A stretch of DNA of 27,984 bases from a virus. This document shows, in pieces, positions 20,901 through 27,984 of this stretch. The stretch lies in IMG/VR virus record IMGVR_UViG_3300048442_000711, positions 1 to 27,984 of that record, one strand, 5' to 3'. Made by a program: the position numbers and the translations under genes. Under the pieces are notes generated by a model, which saw only the letters and a list, made by a program, of their open reading frames with translations, did no database searches and was not told the DNA's origin. Position 1 is the stretch's first letter, and each line of letters starts with the position of its first letter.

Positions 20901-21667
20901 ATAGATTAGCTGAACTGGATAAAGATATTTCTAATGCAAACATACAACAAGCTCAAAACTTATTCAATATGGGACAACAAGCATTTGAACTCTTATCATT
21001 AGGTCCTGATGCTGTCAATATATTTAAGGAACTAGCAACTACTTTAGGTATTGATGCATCTGTAATTGATACAGTAACAGGTAAAACAGAACAGCTAGCT
21101 AATACAATCGGTACTAAGTTTGCCGGTAAAATGGATGAGGTAGCTAGTAAGTTCTTCAATACAAACATGCAGATAGAACAAGATGAAATAACAATAGATG
21201 TAAATAATAATCCTGCAGTAATTAGCATTGATCAAGTAGAACAACAGTTAATGGCACTAATAGGAAAAGATTGGAGAGTCCAACTTGGAATTGATTCTTC
21301 AGGACTCCCAGGAAGTTCTACATCTTCTAGCTCAACAAGTGCTGGTGGAGGAGGATCTATGGCTACTGTTTATGCAGGTGGAGGTAGATTACCTGCTTAT
21401 GCAAATGGTGGATCACTTGCATCAGGATATGGTTTGGTTGGGGAGTATGGTCCTGAAATAATTAGAGCAATTCCTGGAGGTGGAGTAGATATTACACCTA
21501 TAGGAAATACTGGATCATCAAGTATTAATATTTCTAATCTAAATGTAAATGTGACAGGAGTCCCATCAGATCCAATGCAAGCAAGAAAAGCTGCATTAGC
21601 TATAAGGAAAGAACTTAGCAAGCTAGATCGAGAAGGTACAATAGGCACAGGAATTAGAGGTAGATAG
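17915..21667 (+). CDS. Tape measure protein
   Basis: This 1250-residue protein sets tail length and is ejected with the DNA. Residues about 60-400 match the TP901-type core (AGIRKTVEASEEQFGRLATS, PAQAGGTAVARVFQSI). A hydrophobic stretch near 390-450 (LIQLALKLLGVALAATITQM, then ISKHPIIASLYAISAGMVYF) may insert in the membrane. Long helical segments fill the middle, and the end is Gly/Ser-rich with YGLVGEYGPEIIRAIPGG. At about 0.15 nm per residue the tail would be roughly 190 nm. It begins inside the chaperone reading frame. The ATG has a weak Shine-Dalgarno. Confidence 0.93.
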   Translation: MEQATVGNVSVNIGAITNSKQMVQDAQTVADENVKAVKKVQGAMTTISTISLAGITAAGVALLGSARAAIVFEDSFAGIRKTVEASEEQFGRLATSIKEIASVAPMSSTELNRIGELGGQLGVAVSNLPDFIKTVSTLAVTTNLTVDGASLGLARLDAIAQTNGETFQNLASTIVDLGNNFAATESEIMTTVLRIAQAAAQVGATTQDALAFATALQAIGVPAQAGGTAVARVFQSIQSALIQAQGETTEFGRIAAQSGQVAADGFDELFGEDPAKAVQFFIEGLNQLNSSGDDVISRLERLGLSQRRTTLAILGLAEAGDLVNRTLDTARTAFDDNSAATEEALKKYGTLASQIQITKNIFNELGVQIGDNVTPLLKELNQTVQRVTLGIIQSENAFNLIQLALKLLGVALAATITQMKAFQVLLLAISKHPIIASLYAISAGMVYFQGKTAIAAGAVEQLRRQLDGFTGDGAVTAEVIAGLIEQTNEFQDLGEMSFFDPDQIKQDLALGLSGSEEEITAFKDKFIDELNFSRSVASGKNMLTSFNDQLMTGKMTAEEIIASAQKMVGENGLIQDSILDMEDVTKFVNMSEQQRLMALNNALEIEEEYNAVYEIFQLITSAQEANLKVKKEKLRLEALEAMGIRNIGDLTDEERRQLEPLIVAMEKRIEAGEKTVDVLDDIANAESEAESIFDRIATNTIESAERLFDSLDSVGEMTAKSAEEINKALADKIRLGDIFQAQIAFLKNEGFDDVALEFSKLGPEFAATLQALLNDPQALSLREQLLQQANLSESNELKDALFGTDEEVLDKTTQAGKDFINGYIKGVEEQAVELDNAVKEVMLNTVSVAEKTLGIESPSKITKDLGKFIILGFVEGLQKSYPTMERTFEGQMIDLVSMAKQAASEANSAISGAFSSQFNLFGANQSVLSGEQKLNDLLKEQTTLLKGNTAAMTKGIQDARDKRDFLKIAYEEGTISLAEYQLAEEELTEAENARSDRLAELDKDISNANIQQAQNLFNMGQQAFELLSLGPDAVNIFKELATTLGIDASVIDTVTGKTEQLANTIGTKFAGKMDEVASKFFNTNMQIEQDEITIDVNNNPAVISIDQVEQQLMALIGKDWRVQLGIDSSGLPGSSTSSSSTSAGGGGSMATVYAGGGRLPAYANGGSLASGYGLVGEYGPEIIRAIPGGGVDITPIGNTGSSSINISNLNVNVTGVPSDPMQARKAALAIRKELSKLDREGTIGTGIRGR

Positions 21668-22149
21668 TGTTAAAGAAGATAAAAGATAATATAGGTTTAG
21701 TTGCAACAGCAATAGCTCTTATGGGATCTGTTGGTGCAGGAGTGCAATCAGTCGGACAAATAGTAAATACACTTCAAGGTATTGATGAAAGAATGGTTGG
21801 AATAGAAATAGAGTTTGAACAACTCAAACAAGACACAATGGTTTCAAATGATATTGCAGTTCTTTATGAAAAAATACAAGACTTAGAAATAGCTGCACAG
21901 AATGTAGGCAAGTTCAATGAAGAGATAGCTACCTTATCAGCTAACTTATATAACTTAGAGCAAACAGTAAAAGAAGGTGGGTTTGATTTAGATAGATATT
22001 ACTTACTAGAAAAATGGGAATATCAAGACCTTAATGACTCAATAACTAGAGCCGAAACACAAGTTCAAGTCGTTACTAATAGTTTGTGGGAACTTAACGA
22101 TTTAAAAACTAGATTAGCTTACTTAGAAGCAGCAGGTCATGGACATTAA
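21667..22149 (+). CDS. Single-span membrane coiled-coil protein after tape measure (160 aa)
   Basis: A GTG start overlaps the tape-measure stop (TAGTG). Residues about 9-31 (IGLVATAIALMGSVGAG) form a probable transmembrane helix. The rest is a long acidic coiled coil (IGVEIEFEQ-like heptads, LEIAAQNVGKFNEEIATLSA) ending AAGHGH. Such architecture can belong to tail accessory proteins or to holin-like or spanin-like lysis proteins; nothing seen here decides. The coupling to the tape measure favours a tail role. Confidence 0.7.
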   Translation: MLKKIKDNIGLVATAIALMGSVGAGVQSVGQIVNTLQGIDERMVGIEIEFEQLKQDTMVSNDIAVLYEKIQDLEIAAQNVGKFNEEIATLSANLYNLEQTVKEGGFDLDRYYLLEKWEYQDLNDSITRAETQVQVVTNSLWELNDLKTRLAYLEAAGHGH

Positions 22150-22272
22150 ATGATAGACAACAAAGATAAAGAAGTTTTAAAGCCATGTAAATCAGATTTT
22201 AAATGTGGTAATTATTTTTATGGACCAGAATACAGATATTGTAAACAATGTCGAGCTAAGGATATGTGCTAA
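22150..22272 (+). CDS. Cysteine-rich microprotein (40 aa)
   Basis: The ATG immediately follows the preceding stop (TAAATG), and its TAA overlaps the next gene's ATG (TAATG). The product begins MIDNKDKEVLKPCKSDFKC and has five cysteines, with a Cys-x5-Cys and a Cys-x2-Cys-x4-Cys arrangement (residues 13, 19, 28, 31 and 36). This suggests a small zinc- or metal-binding knuckle. It is unrecognised. The tight coupling to both neighbours supports it as a real gene. Confidence 0.65.
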   Translation: MIDNKDKEVLKPCKSDFKCGNYFYGPEYRYCKQCRAKDMC

Positions 22273-23507
22273 TGGCTAATACAGTAACAATAGGTAGGTT
22301 AACATTTACTTCTCCAGGTCAGTTAAATGACTCCAGATCTGGTAACGAACACATTCTAAATTTAGTAGGTACTTTTGTAACTGAAACCTTAGATGAAGTT
22401 AAGTATTTAAGAGATGAATTAATTTCTTGTGCTAATGGTTACTATTGTGTTCCATTTACTTGGGAAGGTGATAGTTCTTTATCAGGTTATGTAAAAGTAA
22501 ATAGTGCCTCAGTTGATACTTCAAGAGTAAGAGTTGGTGGATATAAATATACAATAGATCTTCAATGGCTTGGCAATATGGGTGAAACAGAATTTGAGAG
22601 TCAGTTATCAGGCGCTTTAATACAAAACGATCATTCAATAACTTCTTCAACTACACAATTTTACGCACCACCTACAAATCATTATTCACATGATCATTCT
22701 TCAACACCGAATAACTACGCAAGAACTGGTGAAGATGGAGACATACAAGTTAAGTACGGAAGTTCAATTAGAAGTTACAATGCTAAATATTTAGTAGATC
22801 CTATAGATTTCTACAAGAATGGATGTAAAATATTTACCGATGATATAAGTGATACTTCAAGACTAAGGTGTGGTTTAGAATCATCAAACAATTCTCCAGC
22901 ATCAACAATAATTCAAAATGGTTTAGTAAAAATGACATTTACAAATGATACTGATAAAACAAGATTTAAAATATTTACTTATGATGGTAATGGATATAAA
23001 TCAGAAAATGCTTTTGCAGTTTCAAGAGGCGTTTCTGAGACAGAGTGGCAAGGTTGGAGATCTATACAAATACTCAAGAATACTCCAGAAGTAGCAACAG
23101 TAAGACTTACAAGTTATTACGATGCTACTACAAAAGATCAAAGGTTAACTTTTGATGTAACATTGAGGAGAGGATCTAGGCATTTTTCTATAGTTGCCTC
23201 TCAGTGGTCATCTGCTCAATTTAACATTAAACCAACAAGTACTATTGCTTACAATGATCAAACTAGTTATGCAATTGAAACTAATAATGATGCAGATGGT
23301 AATCAGGTAATCATAGGTAGTCCTCAAAATTTTGATGTTGATACGACTGATGGTGGGATAGAAAGTACTGCAAGTACAGCTACTTTGAAAGCATTCATCG
23401 GCTTTGTCTACAATGGCACTTCAGCTGCCTCTATTGATACAGCCTCTAATATAAGGGATCAATACTTAGACAATGTCTATGAAACTGTAAGACTAGTTAA
23501 ATCATGA
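22272..23507 (+). CDS. Distal tail (Dit-like) / minor tail protein
   Basis: The 411-residue protein starts MANTVTIGRLTFTSPGQLND at ATG 22272, overlapping the preceding stop; an upstream in-frame GTG at 22266 is less natural. The first 105 residues form a Dit-like beta domain (FVTETLDEVKYLRDELISC, the VPFTWEGD turn). The remainder is a beta-rich C-terminal domain resembling a carbohydrate-binding or jelly-roll module. It lies between tape measure and the tip/fibre protein, as Dit does. It ends with ATGA overlapping the next gene. Confidence 0.72.
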   Translation: MANTVTIGRLTFTSPGQLNDSRSGNEHILNLVGTFVTETLDEVKYLRDELISCANGYYCVPFTWEGDSSLSGYVKVNSASVDTSRVRVGGYKYTIDLQWLGNMGETEFESQLSGALIQNDHSITSSTTQFYAPPTNHYSHDHSSTPNNYARTGEDGDIQVKYGSSIRSYNAKYLVDPIDFYKNGCKIFTDDISDTSRLRCGLESSNNSPASTIIQNGLVKMTFTNDTDKTRFKIFTYDGNGYKSENAFAVSRGVSETEWQGWRSIQILKNTPEVATVRLTSYYDATTKDQRLTFDVTLRRGSRHFSIVASQWSSAQFNIKPTSTIAYNDQTSYAIETNNDADGNQVIIGSPQNFDVDTTDGGIESTASTATLKAFIGFVYNGTSAASIDTASNIRDQYLDNVYETVRLVKS

Positions 23508-26500
23508 GTGTTACAGAGAAGTTAATGGCTCCAGGTCAGTTTAACCTGACACTTGATAAGAGCATTACACCCAACACAATAATAAATCAGCTAGATGCTT
23601 GGGGACAAATCGTTATTGTTCCTGCAGATATAAATGTACAAGAATATAGTGATGCAACACTTTTAAGTTCAGCAAGTTATGTGGGTATTGTTTATTCTTT
23701 GGAACTAGGAGAAGAAGATAGTGTCAATGTTTTTGGTCAAGGTCTTGCTGCATATTTAGGAGATAGCGATACAAGGGGTATGCCTATTTCTGAGACAGGT
23801 GGTAATGCAGGAGTTAGGTCTTATATAAATTCAACTCTTAATAATGTTTTGGATCATACAGGTACGCCTAAAGGTTTACTTAGAGATGAGTCTGGTAGTC
23901 AAGGTGCAATAAGAAAAGGAACTATCACAGAGCCATCAAATAGTTCAACCTATACAGGGAAACACTATACAGAGTCAGCTATGAAAGCTATCAAGTATGT
24001 ATGCCAAGATTTAGGTGTAGAGTTTAAAATAAGTACTTCTGGATATCTTGATGCTGGACCAGTCGGAACAATATTTTCAGGGCATTCATCTGATCCTACT
24101 TCAATTATTGTACGAGATGCTAGTGGTGAAGATCCAAATATAGATGGTGTAGCAACAACAAGTTTATTAGCACAATATGATGCTTCAGAATTTGTTAGTC
24201 AAGTAGAGCTTATAGCAAGTAAATATGGTGCTGAGGCAAATATTGGAAATGCTACAGCATCATCAATACCATATAAAGATATTTTTGGAAGTGACTTAAA
24301 AAGAGTTCAATATATATCAGATCCTCAAACTCAAGGTACAAGTAAAGCAACTAGAGCTTCTGCTTACCTGAATGAGTTAAACACAATAAAAAAGACTTTA
24401 AATGTATCTCTAGAAGAGTATGACATATCAGGAGATTTTGTCGTTGGCGATAAAATCTTTATATATGATCCGGATATAGGATTTGTCGATACAGATGCTG
24501 ATAAAACATTAGATGGTAGATCAAATCTATTCGAAGTCGTATACCAAGGTCAAGTTTTAAATCCAACAAAAATTCGTATCTTAGGTGTAACTTGGCCTAT
24601 CAAGTTAGGATACGGAGTTTTCTATAGAGATAAAGATGGTAACTACACAGAGTTAACAGATTACTGTGTTTGGGAAGATGGAGATGTACAGTTAGAAATT
24701 GGTGATGTTGCTCCCACTATAGGAGAGAGTCTAGGATTTAGTGGATATACTGTTGATCAAACAGGATCTCCTGACAAATCTATTCCAGGTCAACCTACTG
24801 ACTCAAATGGTAATGTAGGATTAAATACTATTTCAGGAAGTTATTCAGATGGCAATGGTATCTCTAAAGCTTTCATTAAAGTAACTTGGAATCAACCACT
24901 TAATAGTGATGGATCAGCAATAACTGATGGAGCTTATTACAGACTTAGATACAGAGTAGTACAAGACACTGATGGCAATAACATTATTGATTCTAGTGAT
25001 ACTCAAGTTTCCGAATACATATATTCAACAGTAGATTTTGATACAAGAGAGTTTATTATATATGATCTCTCACCAAATACTTATTATGAAATAGGTGTAC
25101 AAGCAATTGATATTTCAGGATTTGATAGTGCTTTCTCTACAGTTAGCTCTATACAAACTTCATCAGATGCAGGTGCGCCAAACAAACCTGATGGATTTGC
25201 TACTATAGCCTCCAATCCATTACGAGTACAATTTATACATAATTTAGGTCAAGCAAAGAATGATTCTGGTAATGCTGTAAGTCCGGTTGTAGACTTCACA
25301 TTAGCTAAAGACTTAGACCATCTAAATATCTATGCATCTACTACACAAGGATTTAGTCTTAATTACAATTCAACAACTAATAAAGTAACAAACTCTGGTT
25401 TTAAAATAGGAGAGTTGAAAGCTACTTCTTCACATATACAAAATGGTATTGCAGCAGTAGGTTATATTGATCTGGATAATGCATCAACTCATTACTTTAG
25501 ACTCACAGCAGTAGATAGTTCAGGTAACGAATCTGAGCCATCTGATGAACAAACTGGTAGTGCAGAACTAATTAACACATCTCATATAGCAAACTTAGCA
25601 GTAACAAATGCTGTTATAGCTAATGCAGCTATTACCGATGCTAAGGTTGCAGATTTATCAGCAGGTAAAATAACAGCCGGTACTATATCCGGTCAAGAGA
25701 TAATCCTTAATGTAAGTGGTGATACAGGTAATGATTCAAGTATTAGATCCTCAAACTATTCTACAGGATCAGCAGGTTGGAAAATAAATTCAGATGGATC
25801 TGCAGAATTTCAAAATGCAACCATAAGAGGCGATTTGAATGCATCAGACATAACATCAGGAACATTATCTTCAAACAGACTTGATACTGCTTTTATAGCT
25901 GTAGGTGGTGCAGCAAGTGATGTGAACTCAGGATCAACAACTATTGATGGTGGTAACATCACAACAAACAGTATCACTGCAAACCAATTGAATTTTACAC
26001 CTTTACAAGATGGTGATGCAATAACAGATGGAACTATTGCAGGTATAACAATAAATAGCACTGAAATACAAAGTACAGGATTTAACAGTTCTAGTGGTTT
26101 TCAAATAAGTGCTAATGGTAATGCAATATTTAGAGATGTAACTATTAGAGGTACTTTGGAAGGGACATCACTCACAGATAACTTTACTTTAGATGGTGGA
26201 ACAATAAGAACATCTTCATCAGGATCAAGAGTTGAAATAAAAGAATCAGCAAATGTTGGTATGATCAATTTCTATGAAAGTTCTGGTGAACTAACAATGT
26301 CAATGCAAGCATCAACTGATGAATTTCAAATGGTTGGTGGTTTAGATGATAATGTCAAACTAAGCACAGTCTCAGGTAAGGAACTAGAAATTAATGCAGG
26401 AACTATAAAACTTAATGCTTATGGTAACGCCTCAGGTGGTCCAATAAATCTAGGTACACCAGGAACTAATAATATTGCACATGTTGATGTAAAAATAGGT

Positions 26501-27448
26501 ATTGCAGGTAACAATGGAAACTACGATTATGGTACATCAGGTCAAGTGTTACAAAGTAACGCTACAGGAGTATCTTGGGAAACTGTTGCAGGACATAATC
26601 ACACAGGTATAACTTTCCCTAACTCAGGAACAGTATTATCTGATAATACTCACAGTCACAACACAGATTTTTCTAACTTTGCAAATACAACTGACTTAGT
26701 AAATCATATAGGTAACAACAGTAATGCTCATGGAATTGGTAACAAAGCTAATAATGCAGATCTAAACAACAAAGCAAATAACTCTGCTTTAAATAACAAA
26801 GCTAACTCAGCTACAGTATCAGCTTTATCAAGTGAATTTAGTGGTCATGTTGGAGACAATAACCATGGTGGTTTAAGTAACAGCCATACTAACTCTTCAA
26901 ATGCTCATGGTCAGTCAAACATAACAGGTTTAGTTTTAGCTCTATCAGCTAAGAAAAACAATAGCGATCTTCCTAATAGTCACGATAATAATGAACATAA
27001 TGTAAATTATGTGACTGCATCTCACAACCATATAAACGCTCACGCTCACGATGATAGAATGTTAAACATTAATTCAAACACAGTTCCGGGTATAAATGTT
27101 GTAAAAAGAATGACTCCGATTACTGCAAACTTTACGAATACCTATGGAGATGTTTTAGAAACCTATACAGGATCAGTACCAGAAATACGACAAGATAGAT
27201 ACAGACTTACCTATCAAGATGTAAAACAAGCGTTTATTGATGATGGACTTGATCCTACTAATATTGGTTATTTTGTTGAAGATCTTGACTATGTGGAAGA
27301 TGAAGCAAAAGCAGACTTGCCAAGTGGTGAAACTATGAAAGGTCTGATGGATGGGGAATTAGAGCCAATACTTGTAAAGAGTATTCAAGATCTCTATGAT
27401 ATGATAGAATTACTACAAGCAAGAGTAGACGAGTTGGAAGGTGCATAA
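23504..27448 (+). CDS. Tail tip / receptor-binding fibre protein (1314 aa)
   Basis: It overlaps the Dit-like gene by four bases. Residues 1 to about 410 are a tail-tip hub-like domain. Two fibronectin-III-like domains follow (about 430-560, with SPNTYYEIGVQAIDISG, and 560-690, with THYFRLTAVDSSGNESEPSD). Next comes an ITDAKVADLSAGKITAGTI segment that is standard in phage host-specificity proteins, then a beta-helical fibre, a His/Asn-rich region with three NKAN repeats (1080-1106), and a C-terminal part ending IQDLYDMIELLQARVDELEG that resembles S74-type intramolecular chaperones. It very likely binds the host. Confidence 0.88.
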   Translation: MSVTEKLMAPGQFNLTLDKSITPNTIINQLDAWGQIVIVPADINVQEYSDATLLSSASYVGIVYSLELGEEDSVNVFGQGLAAYLGDSDTRGMPISETGGNAGVRSYINSTLNNVLDHTGTPKGLLRDESGSQGAIRKGTITEPSNSSTYTGKHYTESAMKAIKYVCQDLGVEFKISTSGYLDAGPVGTIFSGHSSDPTSIIVRDASGEDPNIDGVATTSLLAQYDASEFVSQVELIASKYGAEANIGNATASSIPYKDIFGSDLKRVQYISDPQTQGTSKATRASAYLNELNTIKKTLNVSLEEYDISGDFVVGDKIFIYDPDIGFVDTDADKTLDGRSNLFEVVYQGQVLNPTKIRILGVTWPIKLGYGVFYRDKDGNYTELTDYCVWEDGDVQLEIGDVAPTIGESLGFSGYTVDQTGSPDKSIPGQPTDSNGNVGLNTISGSYSDGNGISKAFIKVTWNQPLNSDGSAITDGAYYRLRYRVVQDTDGNNIIDSSDTQVSEYIYSTVDFDTREFIIYDLSPNTYYEIGVQAIDISGFDSAFSTVSSIQTSSDAGAPNKPDGFATIASNPLRVQFIHNLGQAKNDSGNAVSPVVDFTLAKDLDHLNIYASTTQGFSLNYNSTTNKVTNSGFKIGELKATSSHIQNGIAAVGYIDLDNASTHYFRLTAVDSSGNESEPSDEQTGSAELINTSHIANLAVTNAVIANAAITDAKVADLSAGKITAGTISGQEIILNVSGDTGNDSSIRSSNYSTGSAGWKINSDGSAEFQNATIRGDLNASDITSGTLSSNRLDTAFIAVGGAASDVNSGSTTIDGGNITTNSITANQLNFTPLQDGDAITDGTIAGITINSTEIQSTGFNSSSGFQISANGNAIFRDVTIRGTLEGTSLTDNFTLDGGTIRTSSSGSRVEIKESANVGMINFYESSGELTMSMQASTDEFQMVGGLDDNVKLSTVSGKELEINAGTIKLNAYGNASGGPINLGTPGTNNIAHVDVKIGIAGNNGNYDYGTSGQVLQSNATGVSWETVAGHNHTGITFPNSGTVLSDNTHSHNTDFSNFANTTDLVNHIGNNSNAHGIGNKANNADLNNKANNSALNNKANSATVSALSSEFSGHVGDNNHGGLSNSHTNSSNAHGQSNITGLVLALSAKKNNSDLPNSHDNNEHNVNYVTASHNHINAHAHDDRMLNINSNTVPGINVVKRMTPITANFTNTYGDVLETYTGSVPEIRQDRYRLTYQDVKQAFIDDGLDPTNIGYFVEDLDYVEDEAKADLPSGETMKGLMDGELEPILVKSIQDLYDMIELLQARVDELEGA
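26741..26821 (+). repeat. Three 27-bp in-frame repeats in the fibre gene
   Basis: Units start at 26741, 26768 and 26795 and encode NKANNADLN, NKANNSALN and NKANSATVS. They lie in the His/Asn-rich shaft, are likely copy-number variable, and fit a repetitive fibre fold. Confidence 0.8.
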
Positions 27449-27663
27449 TGGCATATACAGATTTTAAATTTTTTGATCCCCCTGAGGATATGACTACTGA
27501 TGAGAAAATAGCTCAACAACAGTCAATAATAGAAGATCTTGAGATGGTTTATTGGAAAGTTAAACAAGACTCAAATATTAGCGAGTTTGAATTATCTTCT
27601 ATGGAAAATGAAATTATGGCTGCAAGAGCAAAATTTGAAGACTTAGGTGGAACTTACGAGTGA
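27448..27663 (+). CDS. Small acidic helical protein (71 aa)
   Basis: ATG 27448 overlaps the fibre stop (TAATG). The product starts MAYTDFKFFDPPEDM and is largely helical (DEKIAQQQSIIEDLEMVYWK, then SEFELSSMENEIMAARAKFEDL). It is acidic and has no recognised family. As the gene directly behind a fibre it could be a tail-fibre chaperone or a virion component, but only position suggests so. The next gene begins four bases before its end. Confidence 0.65.
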   Translation: MAYTDFKFFDPPEDMTTDEKIAQQQSIIEDLEMVYWKVKQDSNISEFELSSMENEIMAARAKFEDLGGTYE

Positions 27664-27984
27664 AGTTTGATCTGGGGGGAAACAAACAAATAGAATTTAA
27701 GACTGACATAACAAGTCTTGTAGAAGTAGCCCCTGTAAAACCATCCAAACATTACTTACCTCAATGGTTTAAATCAATGGCTGATAGTCATGAAAAACCA
27801 AAGAATCTTGATGGACCTCCTAATAGATTTGGTAAAAGTTACGATATTGCTAAAAAATGGCGTGAAGGAACAGTTAAAAGATGTCCAGCAATAGTTGATC
27901 TTATGAGTGAAGGTTTTATTATTCCAATGTGGTCTGATTTTTTAGTTCAAAGAGACAAAAAATTATTGGAATGGGATAATTCAG
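27660..27984 (+). CDS. Conserved phage protein, N-terminal part (runs off right edge)
   Basis: A GTG at 27660 overlaps the preceding TGA (GTGA) and the frame remains open for 108 codons to the end. Recognisable segments are KHYLPQWFKSMADS and TVKRCPAIVDLMSEGFIIPMWSDF. I recall RCPAxxDxxxxGFIIPxWSD as a conserved stretch in uncharacterised tail-region proteins of marine phages, so it is likely a virion-related protein of unknown function. Only the N-terminus is present. Confidence 0.65.
   Translation, partial: MKFDLGGNKQIEFKTDITSLVEVAPVKPSKHYLPQWFKSMADSHEKPKNLDGPPNRFGKSYDIAKKWREGTVKRCPAIVDLMSEGFIIPMWSDFLVQRDKKLLEWDNS

Overview
The window is the late (virion) half of an AT-rich tailed-phage genome, with a short accessory and regulatory region in front of it. 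A large terminase, an HK97-type portal, an HK97-type prohead protease, a Phage_capsid-type major capsid protein, head-tail connectors, a tail tube, a tail chaperone with a -1 frameshift site, a 1250-residue tape measure and a two-gene tail tip indicate a siphovirus. The host is probably a low-GC actinobacterium, because the cluster carries a canonical four-cysteine WhiB gene, a family restricted to Actinobacteria and their phages. A marine lineage such as the Actinomarinales is a guess from base composition. Many genes appear leaderless, which also fits Actinobacteria.

Layout. (1) 1-640: a minus-strand AIPR-like gene cut by the left edge, then a probable minus-strand structured small RNA with its own promoter and terminator. 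(2) 641-2260: a C5-cytosine DNA methyltransferase. Inside it, in the +1 frame and with its own Shine-Dalgarno, lies a 188-codon open frame that itself looks like a conserved phage methylase-associated protein. This apparent dual coding is the most striking signal in the window. (3) 2238-3540: a minus-strand microprotein, an operator-like TGTGAC array, a nine-unit pentamer repeat, a three-gene translationally coupled small-protein operon, a terminator, a candidate C-rich small RNA and a basic minus-strand microprotein. (4) 3589-5074: thioredoxin with a strong terminator, then a gene with a phage DNA-binding-like N-terminus and a degenerate methyltransferase-like C-terminus. (5) 5095-12333: TerL, a very long multidomain portal, two minus-strand genes convergent with it, protease with a long acidic tail, capsid and a strong terminator. 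(6) 12415-16167: two lysine-rich small proteins, head-tail connector, WhiB, an HTH plus zinc-ribbon protein, head-tail joining, gp10-like and tail-terminator proteins. (7) 16214-27984: tail tube, chaperones G/GT, tape measure, a membrane coiled-coil protein, a cysteine-rich microprotein, a Dit-like protein, a 1314-residue tip/fibre protein and two trailing genes, the last cut by the right edge.

The plus-strand genes from 5095 onward form an assembly line with many 1-4 nt stop/start overlaps. Regulators (WhiB, HTH/zinc ribbon) sit inside this structural block, and several promoter-like, palindromic and RNA elements punctuate it. No tRNA, CRISPR array, insertion sequence, integrase, lysis gene or recognisable small terminase subunit was seen. 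All family assignments are from reading the sequence and recall; no search was run.
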